Source: Pararhizobium gei
GTDB taxonomy: Bacteria > Pseudomonadota > Alphaproteobacteria > Rhizobiales > Rhizobiaceae
Assembly (NCBI RefSeq): GCF_029223885.1
Contig: NZ_CP119409.1
Location: 3,620,501 to 3,684,500 of the forward strand
Length of the DNA: 64,000 nucleotides
Direction of reading: 5' to 3'
Shown: positions 53,024-62,576 of the stretch, one piece after another
Numbering within the stretch: position 1 is the stretch's first letter
Layout: the number at the start of each line of letters is the position of its first letter
The notes under the pieces: model-generated
Seen by the model: only the letters and a program-made list of their open reading frames with translations
Database searches by the model: none
Told to the model about the DNA's origin: nothing
Position numbers and translations under genes: made by a program

Positions 53024-55936
53024 TTGCTCCTGCTTCTTGTTCTTGCGCCTTTCGCAGGAAGCCTCGCTGCAATCTGTATTCCGTCGAACAACAGCGCAGC
53101 CGCCGCCTGGATCTCCGGCGCAACAGCGCTTTTTTGTCTTGCAACGGCGGCGGGCTGCTATCCCATGGTCTCGTCCGGCCAGGTCGTCCGTTTTGACCTG
53201 GCATGGCTACCGGAACTGGGCCTGAATTTTACCTTGCGTATGGACGGATTTGCCTGGTTGTTCGCCTGTCTGGTGGCAGCGATCGGTCTTCTGGTCGTGG
53301 TGTATGCCCGCTATTACATGTCGGCCAGCGATCCGGTTCCGCGCTTCTTTGCCCTCTTCCTCTCGTTCATGGGCGCCATGCTCGGGGTTGTCCTGTCCGG
53401 AAACCTCATTCTTCTGGCGATCTTCTGGGAATTGACCAGCATCATCTCCTTCCTGTTGATCGGCTATTGGCACCACAACAGTCACGCGCGAGACGGCGCC
53501 CGCATGGCGCTGACCGTTACGGGAACAGGCGGCCTGTGCATGTTCGTCGGGCTGATGCTGATCGGCCATATCGTCGGCAGCTATGATATGGACGTCGTCC
53601 TGTCCTCCGGCAACGCCATCCGCAGTCATCCGCTTTACCTGACGGTGCTCATTCTCATCCTGCTCGGTGCATTGACGAAGAGCGCGCAGTTTCCATTCCA
53701 TTTCTGGCTGCCGCACGCCATGGCTGCGCCGACACCTGTCTCGGCCTATCTTCACTCAGCAACACTGGTGAAGGCCGGCGTCTTCCTCTTGACACGACTA
53801 TGGCCCGTCATGGCGGGCACGGACGCGTGGTTTTGGATCGTCGGCCTCGCGGGTCTGAGCACATTGCTGCTAGGCGCTTATTTCGCGATTTTCCAGCAGG
53901 ATATGAAAGGGTTATTGGCCTATTCGACGATCAGTCATCTCGGCCTTATCACCGTGCTGCTCAGCCTCGGAAGTCCTCTGGCCGCGGTGGCCGCCATCTT
54001 CCACACGATGAACCACGCGACCTTCAAGGCATCGTTGTTCATGGCAGCCGGTATTATCGACCACGAGACAGGCACCCGGGACATGCGCAGGCTGAGCGGC
54101 CTGTTCAGACACATGCCGTTCACGGCCACGCTTGCCATGGTCGCGAGCGCGTCCATGGCCGGCGTGCCGCTGCTCAACGGGTTCCTGTCGAAGGAGATGT
54201 TCTTTGCCGAGGCCATCGAAACGCACAAGTACAACCTGCTCGACACTGTCACGCCCTATGTGGCAACGCTGGCCGGCATATTCTCCGTCACCTACTCTCT
54301 GCGCTTCATCTACAGCGTCTTCTTCGGCCCGCAGCCGCATGATTTGCCGAAGATGCCGCACGAGCCGCCGCACTGGATGCGCGCGCCGATAGAGTTTCTG
54401 GTTCTTGCCTGCCTCGTTGTGGGGATCGTGCCGTCTCTGACGATCGGCCCCCTGCTCCACACAGCCGTCGAATCGGTGCTGGGAAATGCCACGCCGACCT
54501 ACAGCCTAGCCGTCTGGCACGGCTGGAACCTGCCTTTGCTGATGAGTCTCGTGGCACTCGTCGGCGGGGTCGGCCTGTTCCTGGCCATGCGGCCTTACCT
54601 CGCCACGAGCGTGGAGGGGCCACCGCTGTTCCGGCTTCTCGAAGGACAGCGCATCTTCGAGCGTGTTCTCGTCACCCTCTCCTGGAAATGGGCCCGTTCG
54701 ATCGAGATACGGGCCGGAACCCGCCGCTTGCAGCCGCAGATGCGCATCCTGATCGCCATTGCATTGGCCGCAGGCGCGACACCGCTGTTTCTACAGGGCT
54801 TCCAGCCGGCCGCGATCGTCCCGCGCAACGTCGATCCGGCTTTCGCGCTGATCTGGTTGCTCGGCATGACCTGCGCGATCGGTGCGGCCTATCAGGCAAA
54901 GTTTCACCGTCTGGCCGCTCTCGTGCTTCTGGGTGGCGCCGGGCTTGTCACCTGTCTCACATTCGTGTGGCTATCGGCTCCCGATCTTGCCGTCACCCAG
55001 CTCCTGGTCGAAATCGTCACAACCGTTCTGATTCTGCTCGGTCTTCGCTGGCTGCCGAAGCGCATCGAGGACCGCGACGATCCGGAGACGATGACGTTGC
55101 CTGTCCGTCTTCGTCGTCTGCGAGATCTTATCGTCGCAGTGCTCTGCGGCCTCGGCATGATGTTTGTCTCCTATACCGTGATGACCCGCCAGATGCCGGA
55201 AACGATTTCGAGCTATTTCCTGGAAAGAGCCTACAGCGAAGGCGGCGGCACCAATGTGGTCAACGTCATCCTCGTCGATTTCCGCGGCTTCGACACACTT
55301 GGGGAAATTGCCGTTCTCTGCATTGTCGCGCTCACGGTGTTCGCGCTTTTGCTGCGCTTCCGCCCGGCGACGGAAAGCCTGGAAACCCCGGTGCAGCAGC
55401 GGGTGCAGAATGCTTACGACGATGAACATCCGGACCGGAAAAAGGGCGACAGTGTCGCCGAATATCTGCTCGTACCGGCTGTCATCATGCGCTGGATGTT
55501 TCCGGTGATCGGCATGCTGGCGGCCTTCCTTTTTTTCCGGGGCCATGATCTTCCGGGCGGCGGCTTTGCCGCCGGCATCGCCATGTCGATCGGCTTCATC
55601 CTGCAATATATGGCGGGCGGAACCCGTTGGGTTGAAGAACGGCTGCGCATCCATCCTCTGCGCTGGATGGCGATCGGCCTGATCATCTCCACCATGACAG
55701 GTCTCGGCTCGTGGGTGTTCGGTTATCCTTTCCTGACGTCCCATTCGCAGTATGCATCCTTGCCAATCGTCGGAAAGATACCGCTGGCGACCGCTATCCT
55801 GTTCGACCTCGGCGTCTTCTCGCTGGTGCTGGGAGCAACTGTGCTGATCCTCATCGCATTGGCGCACCAGTCGCTGCGCGCACCGCGCGTCCATGCGGCG
55901 AGAGCTGCAAAAGCTGCTGCGAAGGAGGCCTTGTAA
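53024..55936 (+). CDS. phaA: monovalent cation/proton antiporter subunit A/B fusion (PhaAB/MrpAB)
   Basis: 970 residues; the largest Pha/Mrp subunit, related to the NuoL subunit of complex I. The proton-translocation region carries ITSIISFLLIGYWHHNSHAR-type and SAQFPFHFWLPHAMAAPTPV (about 220-240) motifs, and the last ~180 residues (HDLPGGGFAAGIAMSIGFIL) are the MrpB domain, fused as in rhizobial phaA. The start is taken as TTG at 53024 with GCGGAA nearby; no ATG fits, and an upstream non-ATG start is possible. First gene of phaAB-C-D-E-F-G, which in Sinorhizobium supports K+ efflux and pH adaptation. Confidence 0.92.
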   Translation: MLLLLVLAPFAGSLAAICIPSNNSAAAAWISGATALFCLATAAGCYPMVSSGQVVRFDLAWLPELGLNFTLRMDGFAWLFACLVAAIGLLVVVYARYYMSASDPVPRFFALFLSFMGAMLGVVLSGNLILLAIFWELTSIISFLLIGYWHHNSHARDGARMALTVTGTGGLCMFVGLMLIGHIVGSYDMDVVLSSGNAIRSHPLYLTVLILILLGALTKSAQFPFHFWLPHAMAAPTPVSAYLHSATLVKAGVFLLTRLWPVMAGTDAWFWIVGLAGLSTLLLGAYFAIFQQDMKGLLAYSTISHLGLITVLLSLGSPLAAVAAIFHTMNHATFKASLFMAAGIIDHETGTRDMRRLSGLFRHMPFTATLAMVASASMAGVPLLNGFLSKEMFFAEAIETHKYNLLDTVTPYVATLAGIFSVTYSLRFIYSVFFGPQPHDLPKMPHEPPHWMRAPIEFLVLACLVVGIVPSLTIGPLLHTAVESVLGNATPTYSLAVWHGWNLPLLMSLVALVGGVGLFLAMRPYLATSVEGPPLFRLLEGQRIFERVLVTLSWKWARSIEIRAGTRRLQPQMRILIAIALAAGATPLFLQGFQPAAIVPRNVDPAFALIWLLGMTCAIGAAYQAKFHRLAALVLLGGAGLVTCLTFVWLSAPDLAVTQLLVEIVTTVLILLGLRWLPKRIEDRDDPETMTLPVRLRRLRDLIVAVLCGLGMMFVSYTVMTRQMPETISSYFLERAYSEGGGTNVVNVILVDFRGFDTLGEIAVLCIVALTVFALLLRFRPATESLETPVQQRVQNAYDDEHPDRKKGDSVAEYLLVPAVIMRWMFPVIGMLAAFLFFRGHDLPGGGFAAGIAMSIGFILQYMAGGTRWVEERLRIHPLRWMAIGLIISTMTGLGSWVFGYPFLTSHSQYASLPIVGKIPLATAILFDLGVFSLVLGATVLILIALAHQSLRAPRVHAARAAKAAAKEAL

Positions 55937-56271
55937 TGGAGCTCGTGCTCTCTGCAGCGATCGGCATTTTGACGACTTCCGGCGTTTGGTTGCTGTTCCG
56001 GCCGCGCACCTATCAGGTCGTCATCGGCCTTTCGCTCCTTTCCTATGCCGTGAACCTGTTCATTTTCAGCATGGGTCGCCTGCGGGTGAACGCGCCGCCT
56101 GTTCTCGAGGCCGGCGGCGCGGGGGGCCTCCTGACCCATACCGATCCTATCCCCCAGGCGCTCGTCCTGACGGCCATCGTCATCGGTTTCGCCATGACGG
56201 CACTGTTCCTCGTGGTGCTGCTCGCTTCGCGCGGCCTGACCGGCACGGACCATGTGGACGGACGGGAGTAA
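55936..56271 (+). CDS. phaC: cation/proton antiporter subunit C
   Basis: 111 residues, homologous to NuoK: VLSAAIGILTTSGVWLLFRP, then QVVIGLSLLSYAVNLFIFSM and PQALVLTAIVIGFAMTALFL. Three helices. The start overlaps the phaA stop (TAATG), indicating coupled translation. Confidence 0.93.
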   Translation: MELVLSAAIGILTTSGVWLLFRPRTYQVVIGLSLLSYAVNLFIFSMGRLRVNAPPVLEAGGAGGLLTHTDPIPQALVLTAIVIGFAMTALFLVVLLASRGLTGTDHVDGRE

Positions 56272-56278
56272 TGTTGCA

Positions 56279-57904
56279 GTGAGCGTCCCGCACCATCTCA
56301 TTATCCTGCCAATCCTGTTACCGCTGCTCACTGCCGCCGCCTTGATCCCGATCGATGAACGCAACCGGACAGCCAAGGGGGTTTTCGCCTTTGCTTCCAC
56401 CATGCTGACCTTCCTGATCAGCATCGTCCTCATGCGGGCTGCGGCCATGTCGGGAGAGGGCGAGAGCGGTGTAAGCGTCTATCTTCTCGGCAACTGGCCC
56501 GCGCCCTTCGGCATCGTTCTGGTGCTGGACCGGCTTTCCGCCCTGATGCTGGTGCTGACATCGGTTCTGGCGCTCGCGACACAGGTCTTCTCCATGGCGA
56601 AATGGCACCGGGCAGGGCATCATTTCCACTCCCTGTTCCAGATGATGATCGCAGGCCTGAACGGTGCTTTCCTGACGGGCGACCTGTTCAATCTGTTCGT
56701 CTTCTTCGAGATCATGCTGGCCGCGTCCTACGGCCTGCTGCTGCACGGCTCCGGCGCGATGCGGGTGAAGGCGGGCCTGCATTATATCGCCATCAACCTG
56801 GCTGCCTCTTCGCTGTTCCTGATCGGAGTGAGTCTGATCTATGGCGCGACAGGCACGCTGAACATGGCCGACCTTGCCTTGCGCATCGGCACGATCGGCC
56901 CGGAAAACCGGATGCTCATGGAAGCCGGTGCCGCCGTTCTGGGTGTGGCTTTTCTCGTCAAGGCGGGCATGTGGCCGCTCGGCTTCTGGCTCCCGGCAAC
57001 CTATGCCGCCGCAACGCCGCCGGTGGGTGCGATCTTCGGTATTCTGACAAAGGTCGGCGTTTATATCCTCCTGCGTCTATCGATGCTTCTTTTCAGCGCC
57101 GACGCCGGGAATTCCGCCGGCTTCGGCCAATCTGTCCTGCTCTACGGTGGCCTGCTGACAATCGGTTTCGGGGCGATCGGCGTTCTTGCCTCCCAGGCGA
57201 TGGGCCGGCTGGCAGGCTACTGCGTTCTGGTCTCCTCCGGTACGCTGCTTGCAGCGATCGGGCTCGGAAATAGCGCGGTCATCGGTGGCGCCCTGTTCTA
57301 TCTCGTGACATCGACGCTGACGATCTCAGCATTTTTCCTGCTGATCGAACTGGTGGAGCGTGCCCGCGACGCCGGCGCCGACGTTCTCGCCGTTACCATG
57401 GAAGCCTATGGCGATACGGATGAGAACGAGGAGGAAAAGGAAATCGGCGTTGCCGTTCCCGGCACCGTGGCCGTACTCGGCCTTTGTTTCTGCATTTGCG
57501 CCATTCTTTTGGCGGGCCTGCCCCCCCTCTCCGGCTTTCTCGCCAAATTCGCAATTCTCCACGGCCTGTTCAATGCCGGCAGTTTTGGCGGCGACACCCC
57601 GATCTCGGCATCCGGCTGGACCTACACGGCGCTTCTGATCCTTTCAGGCCTCTCGGCCATGATCGCCTTGAACCGCGTCGGCATCCGGACCTTCTGGACC
57701 TCCATAGAGGGGACTGTTCCGCGCGTCTTCCTGATCGAGATCGCTCCCGTCCTGATGCTTCTTGCAGCTTGCCTGTTCCTCACGCTGCATGCAGGGTCCG
57801 CCATGCGCTACATGGATGCGACGGCCAAGGCGCTCTCCGAGCCGCAGCACTATATCGGACGGGTGATGTCTGCGCCCCGCTCCGATGCAAGTGGAGGCAA
57901 CTGA
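56279..57904 (+). CDS. phaD: cation/proton antiporter subunit D
   Basis: 541 residues from a GTG start at 56279, with GGGAGT nine bases upstream. A second NuoL/M/N-type subunit: NLFVFFEIMLAASYGLLLHG (about 141-160), with the conserved membrane Glu, and KAGMWPLGFWLPATYAAATP (about 228-247), with the conserved Lys. An acidic loop DENEEEKEI is near residue 385. The gap to phaC is 7 bp. About 14 helices, inner membrane. Confidence 0.93.
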   Translation: MSVPHHLIILPILLPLLTAAALIPIDERNRTAKGVFAFASTMLTFLISIVLMRAAAMSGEGESGVSVYLLGNWPAPFGIVLVLDRLSALMLVLTSVLALATQVFSMAKWHRAGHHFHSLFQMMIAGLNGAFLTGDLFNLFVFFEIMLAASYGLLLHGSGAMRVKAGLHYIAINLAASSLFLIGVSLIYGATGTLNMADLALRIGTIGPENRMLMEAGAAVLGVAFLVKAGMWPLGFWLPATYAAATPPVGAIFGILTKVGVYILLRLSMLLFSADAGNSAGFGQSVLLYGGLLTIGFGAIGVLASQAMGRLAGYCVLVSSGTLLAAIGLGNSAVIGGALFYLVTSTLTISAFFLLIELVERARDAGADVLAVTMEAYGDTDENEEEKEIGVAVPGTVAVLGLCFCICAILLAGLPPLSGFLAKFAILHGLFNAGSFGGDTPISASGWTYTALLILSGLSAMIALNRVGIRTFWTSIEGTVPRVFLIEIAPVLMLLAACLFLTLHAGSAMRYMDATAKALSEPQHYIGRVMSAPRSDASGGN

Positions 57905-57908
57905 GGCG

Positions 57909-58397
57909 ATGCGATACTGGTTCCCCTATCCTCTTCTGTCCATTTCACTCTTCCTCTTCTGGCTGCTGATCAATCAGTCGCTTTCTCCCGGCCACATCTT
58001 TCTCGGCGCAACGCTCGGCATTGCCTATGCCTGGCTCATGGTCAACCTGCGGCCGGAAAAGACCAAGCTGAAAAAGCTTGGGCGGATTTTCACGCTTGCC
58101 GGCCATGTGGCGATCGACGTGGTGAAATCGAACCTCGCCGTCATGGGCGTAATCCTGCGCAGCAAGACCCGTCCGCCGCAGTCCGGATTTCTGAGCATCC
58201 ATATCGGACTCAAGGATGGAAATGCACTGGCGACACTCGCCTGCATTCTGACTGCGACACCCGGAACCGCCTGGGTCGAGTTCGACAGACAAGCGGAAAC
58301 GCTTCTCATCCACGTGCTCGATCTCGAAAATAGCGACGATTGGATAAGGTTGATCAAGACCCGCTATGAAGCCCCGCTGAAGGAGATATTCGAATGA
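57909..58397 (+). CDS. phaE: cation/proton antiporter subunit E
   Basis: 162 residues. Two N-terminal hydrophobic helices (YPLLSISLFLFWLLINQSLS, HIFLGATLGIAYAWLMV) and the C-terminal TLACILTATPGTAWVEFD signature of MrpE. The start ATG at 57909 is preceded by GGAGGCAACTGAGGCG. It lies 4 bp past phaD and overlaps phaF by 4 bp. Confidence 0.92.
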   Translation: MRYWFPYPLLSISLFLFWLLINQSLSPGHIFLGATLGIAYAWLMVNLRPEKTKLKKLGRIFTLAGHVAIDVVKSNLAVMGVILRSKTRPPQSGFLSIHIGLKDGNALATLACILTATPGTAWVEFDRQAETLLIHVLDLENSDDWIRLIKTRYEAPLKEIFE

Positions 58398-58675
58398 CGG
58401 AACTCTTCATCATCTGGTCGATCCTGGCCTCGCAGATCCTGCTCTGCCTTGCCATGGCCTGCGCGGTATTTCGCGTCGCCCGCGGACCCCGCGCACAAGA
58501 TCGCATCCTTGGCCTCGATGCCTTCTATATCAATGCCATGCTTCTTCTTCTGACCTTCGGAATCCGCACGGCCAATTCCATCTATTTCGAAGCGGCATTG
58601 ATCATCGCTGTGCTCGGCTTCGTCTCTTCGATCGCCTTTGCGAAATTTCTGATGCGCGGCGAGGTTATCGAATGA
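58394..58675 (+). CDS. phaF: cation/proton antiporter subunit F
   Basis: 93 residues, three helices, with the MrpF motif FRVARGPRAQDRILGLDAFY (about 26-45), including the conserved Asp in the membrane. Overlaps both neighbours by 4 bp (ATGA). Confidence 0.93.
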   Translation: MTELFIIWSILASQILLCLAMACAVFRVARGPRAQDRILGLDAFYINAMLLLLTFGIRTANSIYFEAALIIAVLGFVSSIAFAKFLMRGEVIE

Positions 58676-59052
58676 CCCATCTGACCGATCTCCCTCTCTG
58701 GGCCGCGATTCCGGTCTGCATCCTGCTTCTAAGCGGCTCGCTGCTGACATTGATCGGCTCGGCGGGCCTGATGAGGCTGAGCACATTCTACGAGCGCCTG
58801 CACGCTCCGACGCTTGGGGCGAGCGCCGGCGTGATCCTCATCAGCGCGGCCTCGATGCTGACATTCGCCGTGTTGCAAAATCGCTGGATCTTCCATGAGG
58901 TCCTGATCGTCGTCTTCGTCATCCTGACAACGCCGGTGACGCTCATGCTGCTTGGGCAATCAGCCCTTTACCGCGACCGCATCGAAGAATCGCGAGACGT
59001 GCCTGGAAAAGCCGCGGGGGACGAGGTGGACATGACCGCTCTGGATACCTGA
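58672..59052 (+). CDS. phaG: cation/proton antiporter subunit G
   Basis: 126 residues, three helices with the MrpG motif GLMRLSTFYERLHAPTLGAS (about 32-51) and the PVTLMLLGQSALYRD end. Last gene of the operon. It ends 4 bp before the stop of the convergent cobM, leaving no room for an intergenic terminator. Confidence 0.93.
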   Translation: MTHLTDLPLWAAIPVCILLLSGSLLTLIGSAGLMRLSTFYERLHAPTLGASAGVILISAASMLTFAVLQNRWIFHEVLIVVFVILTTPVTLMLLGQSALYRDRIEESRDVPGKAAGDEVDMTALDT

Positions 59053-59056
59053 GGTT

Positions 59057-59818
59057 CTACTCCCCCCGGCCACGGAAGCGGCGTTGGTAAGCGGGGTCAT
59101 AAAGCGCGCTTTCGCGGAAACCTGTGGCTTCCAGGCTGCGTCCGACGAAGATCAGCGCGGTGCGCTCGATCGGTTCTGCCGACACTTTTTCCTGGATGTC
59201 GCCGAGCGTTCCCCGCACCACCCGTTCGTCCGGCCAGGAGGCCTTGACGACGATGGCGACGGGGCAGTCGGCGCCATAAAGCGGCGTGAGCTCCTCGACC
59301 ACCTGAGACAGGGCATGGATCGCCAGATGAATGGCAATCGTCGCCCCCGTTGCGCCGAAGCCGGCCAGGGTCTCGGCGTTCGGCATGGGCGACGCGCGCC
59401 CGGAGACACGGGTCAGCACGAGACTTTGCGCAACGGCAGGGATGGTGAGTTCGCGTCCAAGCGCTGCCGCCGCTGCGGCGAAAGCCGGGACGCCCGGCGT
59501 CAAGGTATAGTCGAGCCCATGCTTTTCCAGCCGGCGGATTTGCTCGGCCACGGCGCTCCAGACGGACAGGTCGCCGGAGTGAAGCCGCGCCACATCCTGT
59601 CCCGCCTTGGCGGCCTCGACATATTCCGCTTCGATCTCATCGAGCGACAGCGGCGCTGTGTCAACGATGCGCGCATTCTCAGGGCAGTATTGCAGCATAT
59701 CGGGTGAAACGATCGAGCCGGCATAAAGACAGACCGGGCAGCGCGCGATGAGGTCGCGGCCGCGCACGGTGATCAGGTCCGCCGCGCCCGGTCCCGCGCC
59801 GATGAAATGAACCGTCAT
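59057..59818 (-). CDS. cobM: precorrin-4 C11-methyltransferase
   Basis: 253 residues; SAM-dependent methylation at C-11 in aerobic cobalamin synthesis. Tetrapyrrole methylase features: [20 protein letters not shown] at the N-terminus, the YAGSIV...EN region, [14 protein letters not shown], and [20 protein letters not shown]. It lies 25 bp after cobL on the same strand and converges with phaG. Confidence 0.95.
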   Translation of the reverse strand: MTVHFIGAGPGAADLITVRGRDLIARCPVCLYAGSIVSPDMLQYCPENARIVDTAPLSLDEIEAEYVEAAKAGQDVARLHSGDLSVWSAVAEQIRRLEKHGLDYTLTPGVPAFAAAAAALGRELTIPAVAQSLVLTRVSGRASPMPNAETLAGFGATGATIAIHLAIHALSQVVEELTPLYGADCPVAIVVKASWPDERVVRGTLGDIQEKVSAEPIERTALIFVGRSLEATGFRESALYDPAYQRRFRGRGE

Positions 59819-59843
59819 GCTGTTTTCCCCTGTACTGGCATGG

Positions 59844-61079
59844 TCATGGCTTGATCCAGGACCACTGCGTCACCGGCATGGCCGGACGCCAGCCCGTCAT
59901 CGCACCGACCGGTGCGGCACGGGCGATATCGATGCGGATCAGCGAACCGCCAAGCCGCGCATGGTGATCTAGCAGCACCGCTTCCATCTGTGTGGTCACA
60001 GCATTGGCGACAAGCCGTCCGCCGCTTGCCAGTGCTTCAAGCGCCGCGGTCATCACGCCATCCTCGCTACCGCCGCCACCGATGAAGATCGCGTCCGGGC
60101 GGGCCAGACCTGCGAGGGCCTCCGGTGCCATTCCCTGAACGACGCCGAGGCCCGGCACCCCGAAACTCCGCGCATTGCTTCTGATGCGCGCCGCACGGTA
60201 TGGTACGCCCTCTATCGCTACAGCCCGCATGGCCGGGTCGGCAAGCATCCATTCAATGGCAACCGATCCGGAGCCGGCGCCGATATCCCATAGGAGCTCC
60301 CCCCGTCGCGGCGCAAGCGCCGACAAGGTCAGCGCCCGGACCTCCCGCTTGGTGATCTGCCCGTCATGGTCGAAGAGCCTGTCGTCCAGGCCGCTTGCCA
60401 GCGCCAGAACGCGTGCATCCTTTTCGGCAACAACCTCAAGCGCGCAGAGGTTTAAGGGATCGACCGTTTGCAAAGAGAAGCCGGATGCCGGATGCGAAGT
60501 GACGCGCTCGCGGGCACCGCCCAATGCTTCCAGCACGGTCAGCCGCGACTGACCGAAACCGCTCGCTTCGAGAAGACGGGCAACCTCACCCGGCCCCGTC
60601 TCGTCCGACGTCAGCGCCAGAATGCGGCTTCCGGGTTGAAGATGCGGGCGCAGGAGATCGATGGATCGCCCATGCAGCGAAATCGTCACCACATCCTGCA
60701 GCGCCCACCCAAGCCGGGACGCCGCCAGGCTGAATGAAGATGGACAGGGCAGAGCCCGCATCTCGGCGGATGCCACATGCCGGGCCAAAGTCACCCCGAC
60801 GCCGAAGAAAAACGGATCGCCGGAGGCAAGCACCACGACAGACGTTCCGCGACGGGCGACGACCGCCTCCATCGAGCGCTCGAAGGGGTTGAGCCAGGCA
60901 TGGCGCTCGCCGGCAATGAGCGGACTGGCCAGCTCCAGATGGCGGGCGCCGCCGAAAACCGCCGAGGCAGCGGCGATCAGGCGCTTGGCCTCGTCTCCGA
61001 GACCCGCTAAACCATCCTCGCCAAGGCCGATCACCGTCAGCCAGGGCGCTTTGACAACTTCAGGCGAACAATTAGGCAT
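59844..61079 (-). CDS. cobL: precorrin-6Y C5,15-methyltransferase (decarboxylating)
   Basis: 411 residues, a fusion of two enzymes. The N-terminal CbiE-like methylase ([34 protein letters not shown]) and the C-terminal CbiT-like domain ([20 protein letters not shown], about 255-275, and [15 protein letters not shown]) methylate C-5 and C-15 and decarboxylate. The start at 61077-61079 overlaps the divergent cobK start, so the promoter must lie inside cobK or further upstream. Confidence 0.95.
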   Translation of the reverse strand: MPNCSPEVVKAPWLTVIGLGEDGLAGLGDEAKRLIAAASAVFGGARHLELASPLIAGERHAWLNPFERSMEAVVARRGTSVVVLASGDPFFFGVGVTLARHVASAEMRALPCPSSFSLAASRLGWALQDVVTISLHGRSIDLLRPHLQPGSRILALTSDETGPGEVARLLEASGFGQSRLTVLEALGGARERVTSHPASGFSLQTVDPLNLCALEVVAEKDARVLALASGLDDRLFDHDGQITKREVRALTLSALAPRRGELLWDIGAGSGSVAIEWMLADPAMRAVAIEGVPYRAARIRSNARSFGVPGLGVVQGMAPEALAGLARPDAIFIGGGGSEDGVMTAALEALASGGRLVANAVTTQMEAVLLDHHARLGGSLIRIDIARAAPVGAMTGWRPAMPVTQWSWIKP

Positions 61080-61848
61080 GAGCAAGCACCGTATCTTGAT
61101 CCTTGGCGGAACCACCGAAGCGCGGCACCTCGCCGGCGCGCTGGCCAGCCGGCGGGATTGCGACCCCACGCTCTCGCTGGCGGGGCGAACGGCGGACCCA
61201 ATGTCCCAGCCCGTGCCCGTCCGGAGCGGCGGTTTCGGTGGCAGCGACGGTCTTGCCGCATTCTTGAGGCAGGAGCATTTCGACCTGCTGATCGATGCGA
61301 CCCATCCCTTTGCGACGCGGATTTCGGACAACGCTCTCGTCGCGGCAAAACAGGCCGGCATACCCTGCTTCGCGCTGTGCCGCCCGGCCTGGGAGCCTAT
61401 GCCCGGAGATCGCTGGACCGGCGTTGCGTCCGTTGCCGAGGCAGTGGCCGTCCTCGGTGACGCCCCCAGACGCGTATTCCTCGCGATCGGCCGGCAGGAG
61501 GTTTCCCATTTCCAGAACGCGCCGCAGCACGCCTATATCATCCGCAGCGTCGATGCAGTCGTGCCACCGCTCGCCGTTCCCGATACCTGCTATATTCTTG
61601 CGACCGGCCCCTTTGGGGAAGAAGCCGAGAAGCAGCTTCTGACTGCTCACCGGATCGACGTCATTGTCGCCAAGAACAGTGGTGGCAGCGCGACCTATGG
61701 CAAGATTGCCGCCGCCCGCAAACTCGGGCTTCCGGTAATCATGGTCGAGCGCCGGCGACCGGCTGGGATCCGTACCGTTCAGACTGTCGATGAGGCGCTT
61801 GACCTTCTCGATCACATCGTCTCCCCGGACATGAAGCGGGGCGTATAG
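61078..61848 (+). CDS. cobK: precorrin-6A reductase
   Basis: 256 residues; NADPH-dependent reduction of precorrin-6A. The Rossmann start is ILILGGTTEARHLAGAL (6-22). DLLIDATHPFATRISDNALV, VFLAIGRQEVSHF and VAKNSGGSATYGKIAAARKL (about 201-220) are CobK signatures. It is inverted within the minus-strand cob cluster. Its ATG (61078-61080) shares two bases with the cobL ATG on the other strand, and its end overlaps the cobJ end by 37 bp. Confidence 0.95.
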   Translation: MSKHRILILGGTTEARHLAGALASRRDCDPTLSLAGRTADPMSQPVPVRSGGFGGSDGLAAFLRQEHFDLLIDATHPFATRISDNALVAAKQAGIPCFALCRPAWEPMPGDRWTGVASVAEAVAVLGDAPRRVFLAIGRQEVSHFQNAPQHAYIIRSVDAVVPPLAVPDTCYILATGPFGEEAEKQLLTAHRIDVIVAKNSGGSATYGKIAAARKLGLPVIMVERRRPAGIRTVQTVDEALDLLDHIVSPDMKRGV

Positions 61849-62576
61849 ACCAGGTCGGGCCTGCCCGGACGTGTCACAATTTTCGTTTCGGGCGAGCCGA
61901 TGATGACGCAGGTCGCCATATCCGCATTCTCCGCTGCTGCAGCACCGAGCGGCATGACCAGCATGCGCTCGTCCGGACGTCCGGCGGCGCGGCCGAAAAT
62001 GACAGGTGTTTCGGGCGGCAGAATGCCTCGGAGAATGTCGAAGGCTTCGCCGAGCTGCCACGGACGGGCCTTGCTGATCGGGTTGTAGAGCGCGATCACC
62101 AGACCCGCCTCCGCCACCAGCTTCAGGCGACGCGCGATGACATCCCAGGGTTTCAGATTATCGGACAGCGACAGGGCGCAAAAATCATGCCCGAGCGGCG
62201 CGCCGATACGGGCCGCAACGGCGAGCATGGCCGTCACGCCCGGGGTCACGACGAGGTCGATATTCCGCCATTCCTGCGGCCCTTTGTCGATCGCCTCGCA
62301 GATGGCCGCGGCCATGGCAAAAACGCCGGGGTCGCCGCCGGACACGACGCAGACATCTATTCCCTCGACCGCGCGGCAAAGAGCCGCTTTCGCGCGATCC
62401 AGTTCTTCACGGTTATCGGAAGCGACACGGTTCTGGTCGGGGCGCAACGAGAGACGGTCGAGATAGGGGCCATAGCCGAAGAAATCCGTTGCCTTCGACA
62501 CCGCATCCATGGCTTCCGGCGTCATTTGCTGCGGCCCGCCCGGCCCGGTGCCGATCACATAGAGAATGCCGCTCAT
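61812..62576 (-). CDS. cobJ: precorrin-3B C17-methyltransferase
   Basis: 254 residues; ring-contracting methylation. LYVIGTGPGGPQQMTPEAMD (5-24) is the tetrapyrrole methylase start, followed by VCVVSGGDPGVFAMAAAICE and VVTPGVTAMLAVAARIGAPL. Start at 62574-62576, overlapping the cobI stop by 4 bp; an upstream ATG at 62591 is less likely. Its 3' end overlaps cobK on the other strand. Confidence 0.95.
   Translation of the reverse strand: MSGILYVIGTGPGGPQQMTPEAMDAVSKATDFFGYGPYLDRLSLRPDQNRVASDNREELDRAKAALCRAVEGIDVCVVSGGDPGVFAMAAAICEAIDKGPQEWRNIDLVVTPGVTAMLAVAARIGAPLGHDFCALSLSDNLKPWDVIARRLKLVAEAGLVIALYNPISKARPWQLGEAFDILRGILPPETPVIFGRAAGRPDERMLVMPLGAAAAENADMATCVIIGSPETKIVTRPGRPDLVYTPRFMSGETM

Noticed and set aside
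54971..55894. 307-codon minus-strand frame within phaA
   Set aside because: Antisense of membrane helices; rich in His, Gln and Arg as expected for the complement of hydrophobic codons.
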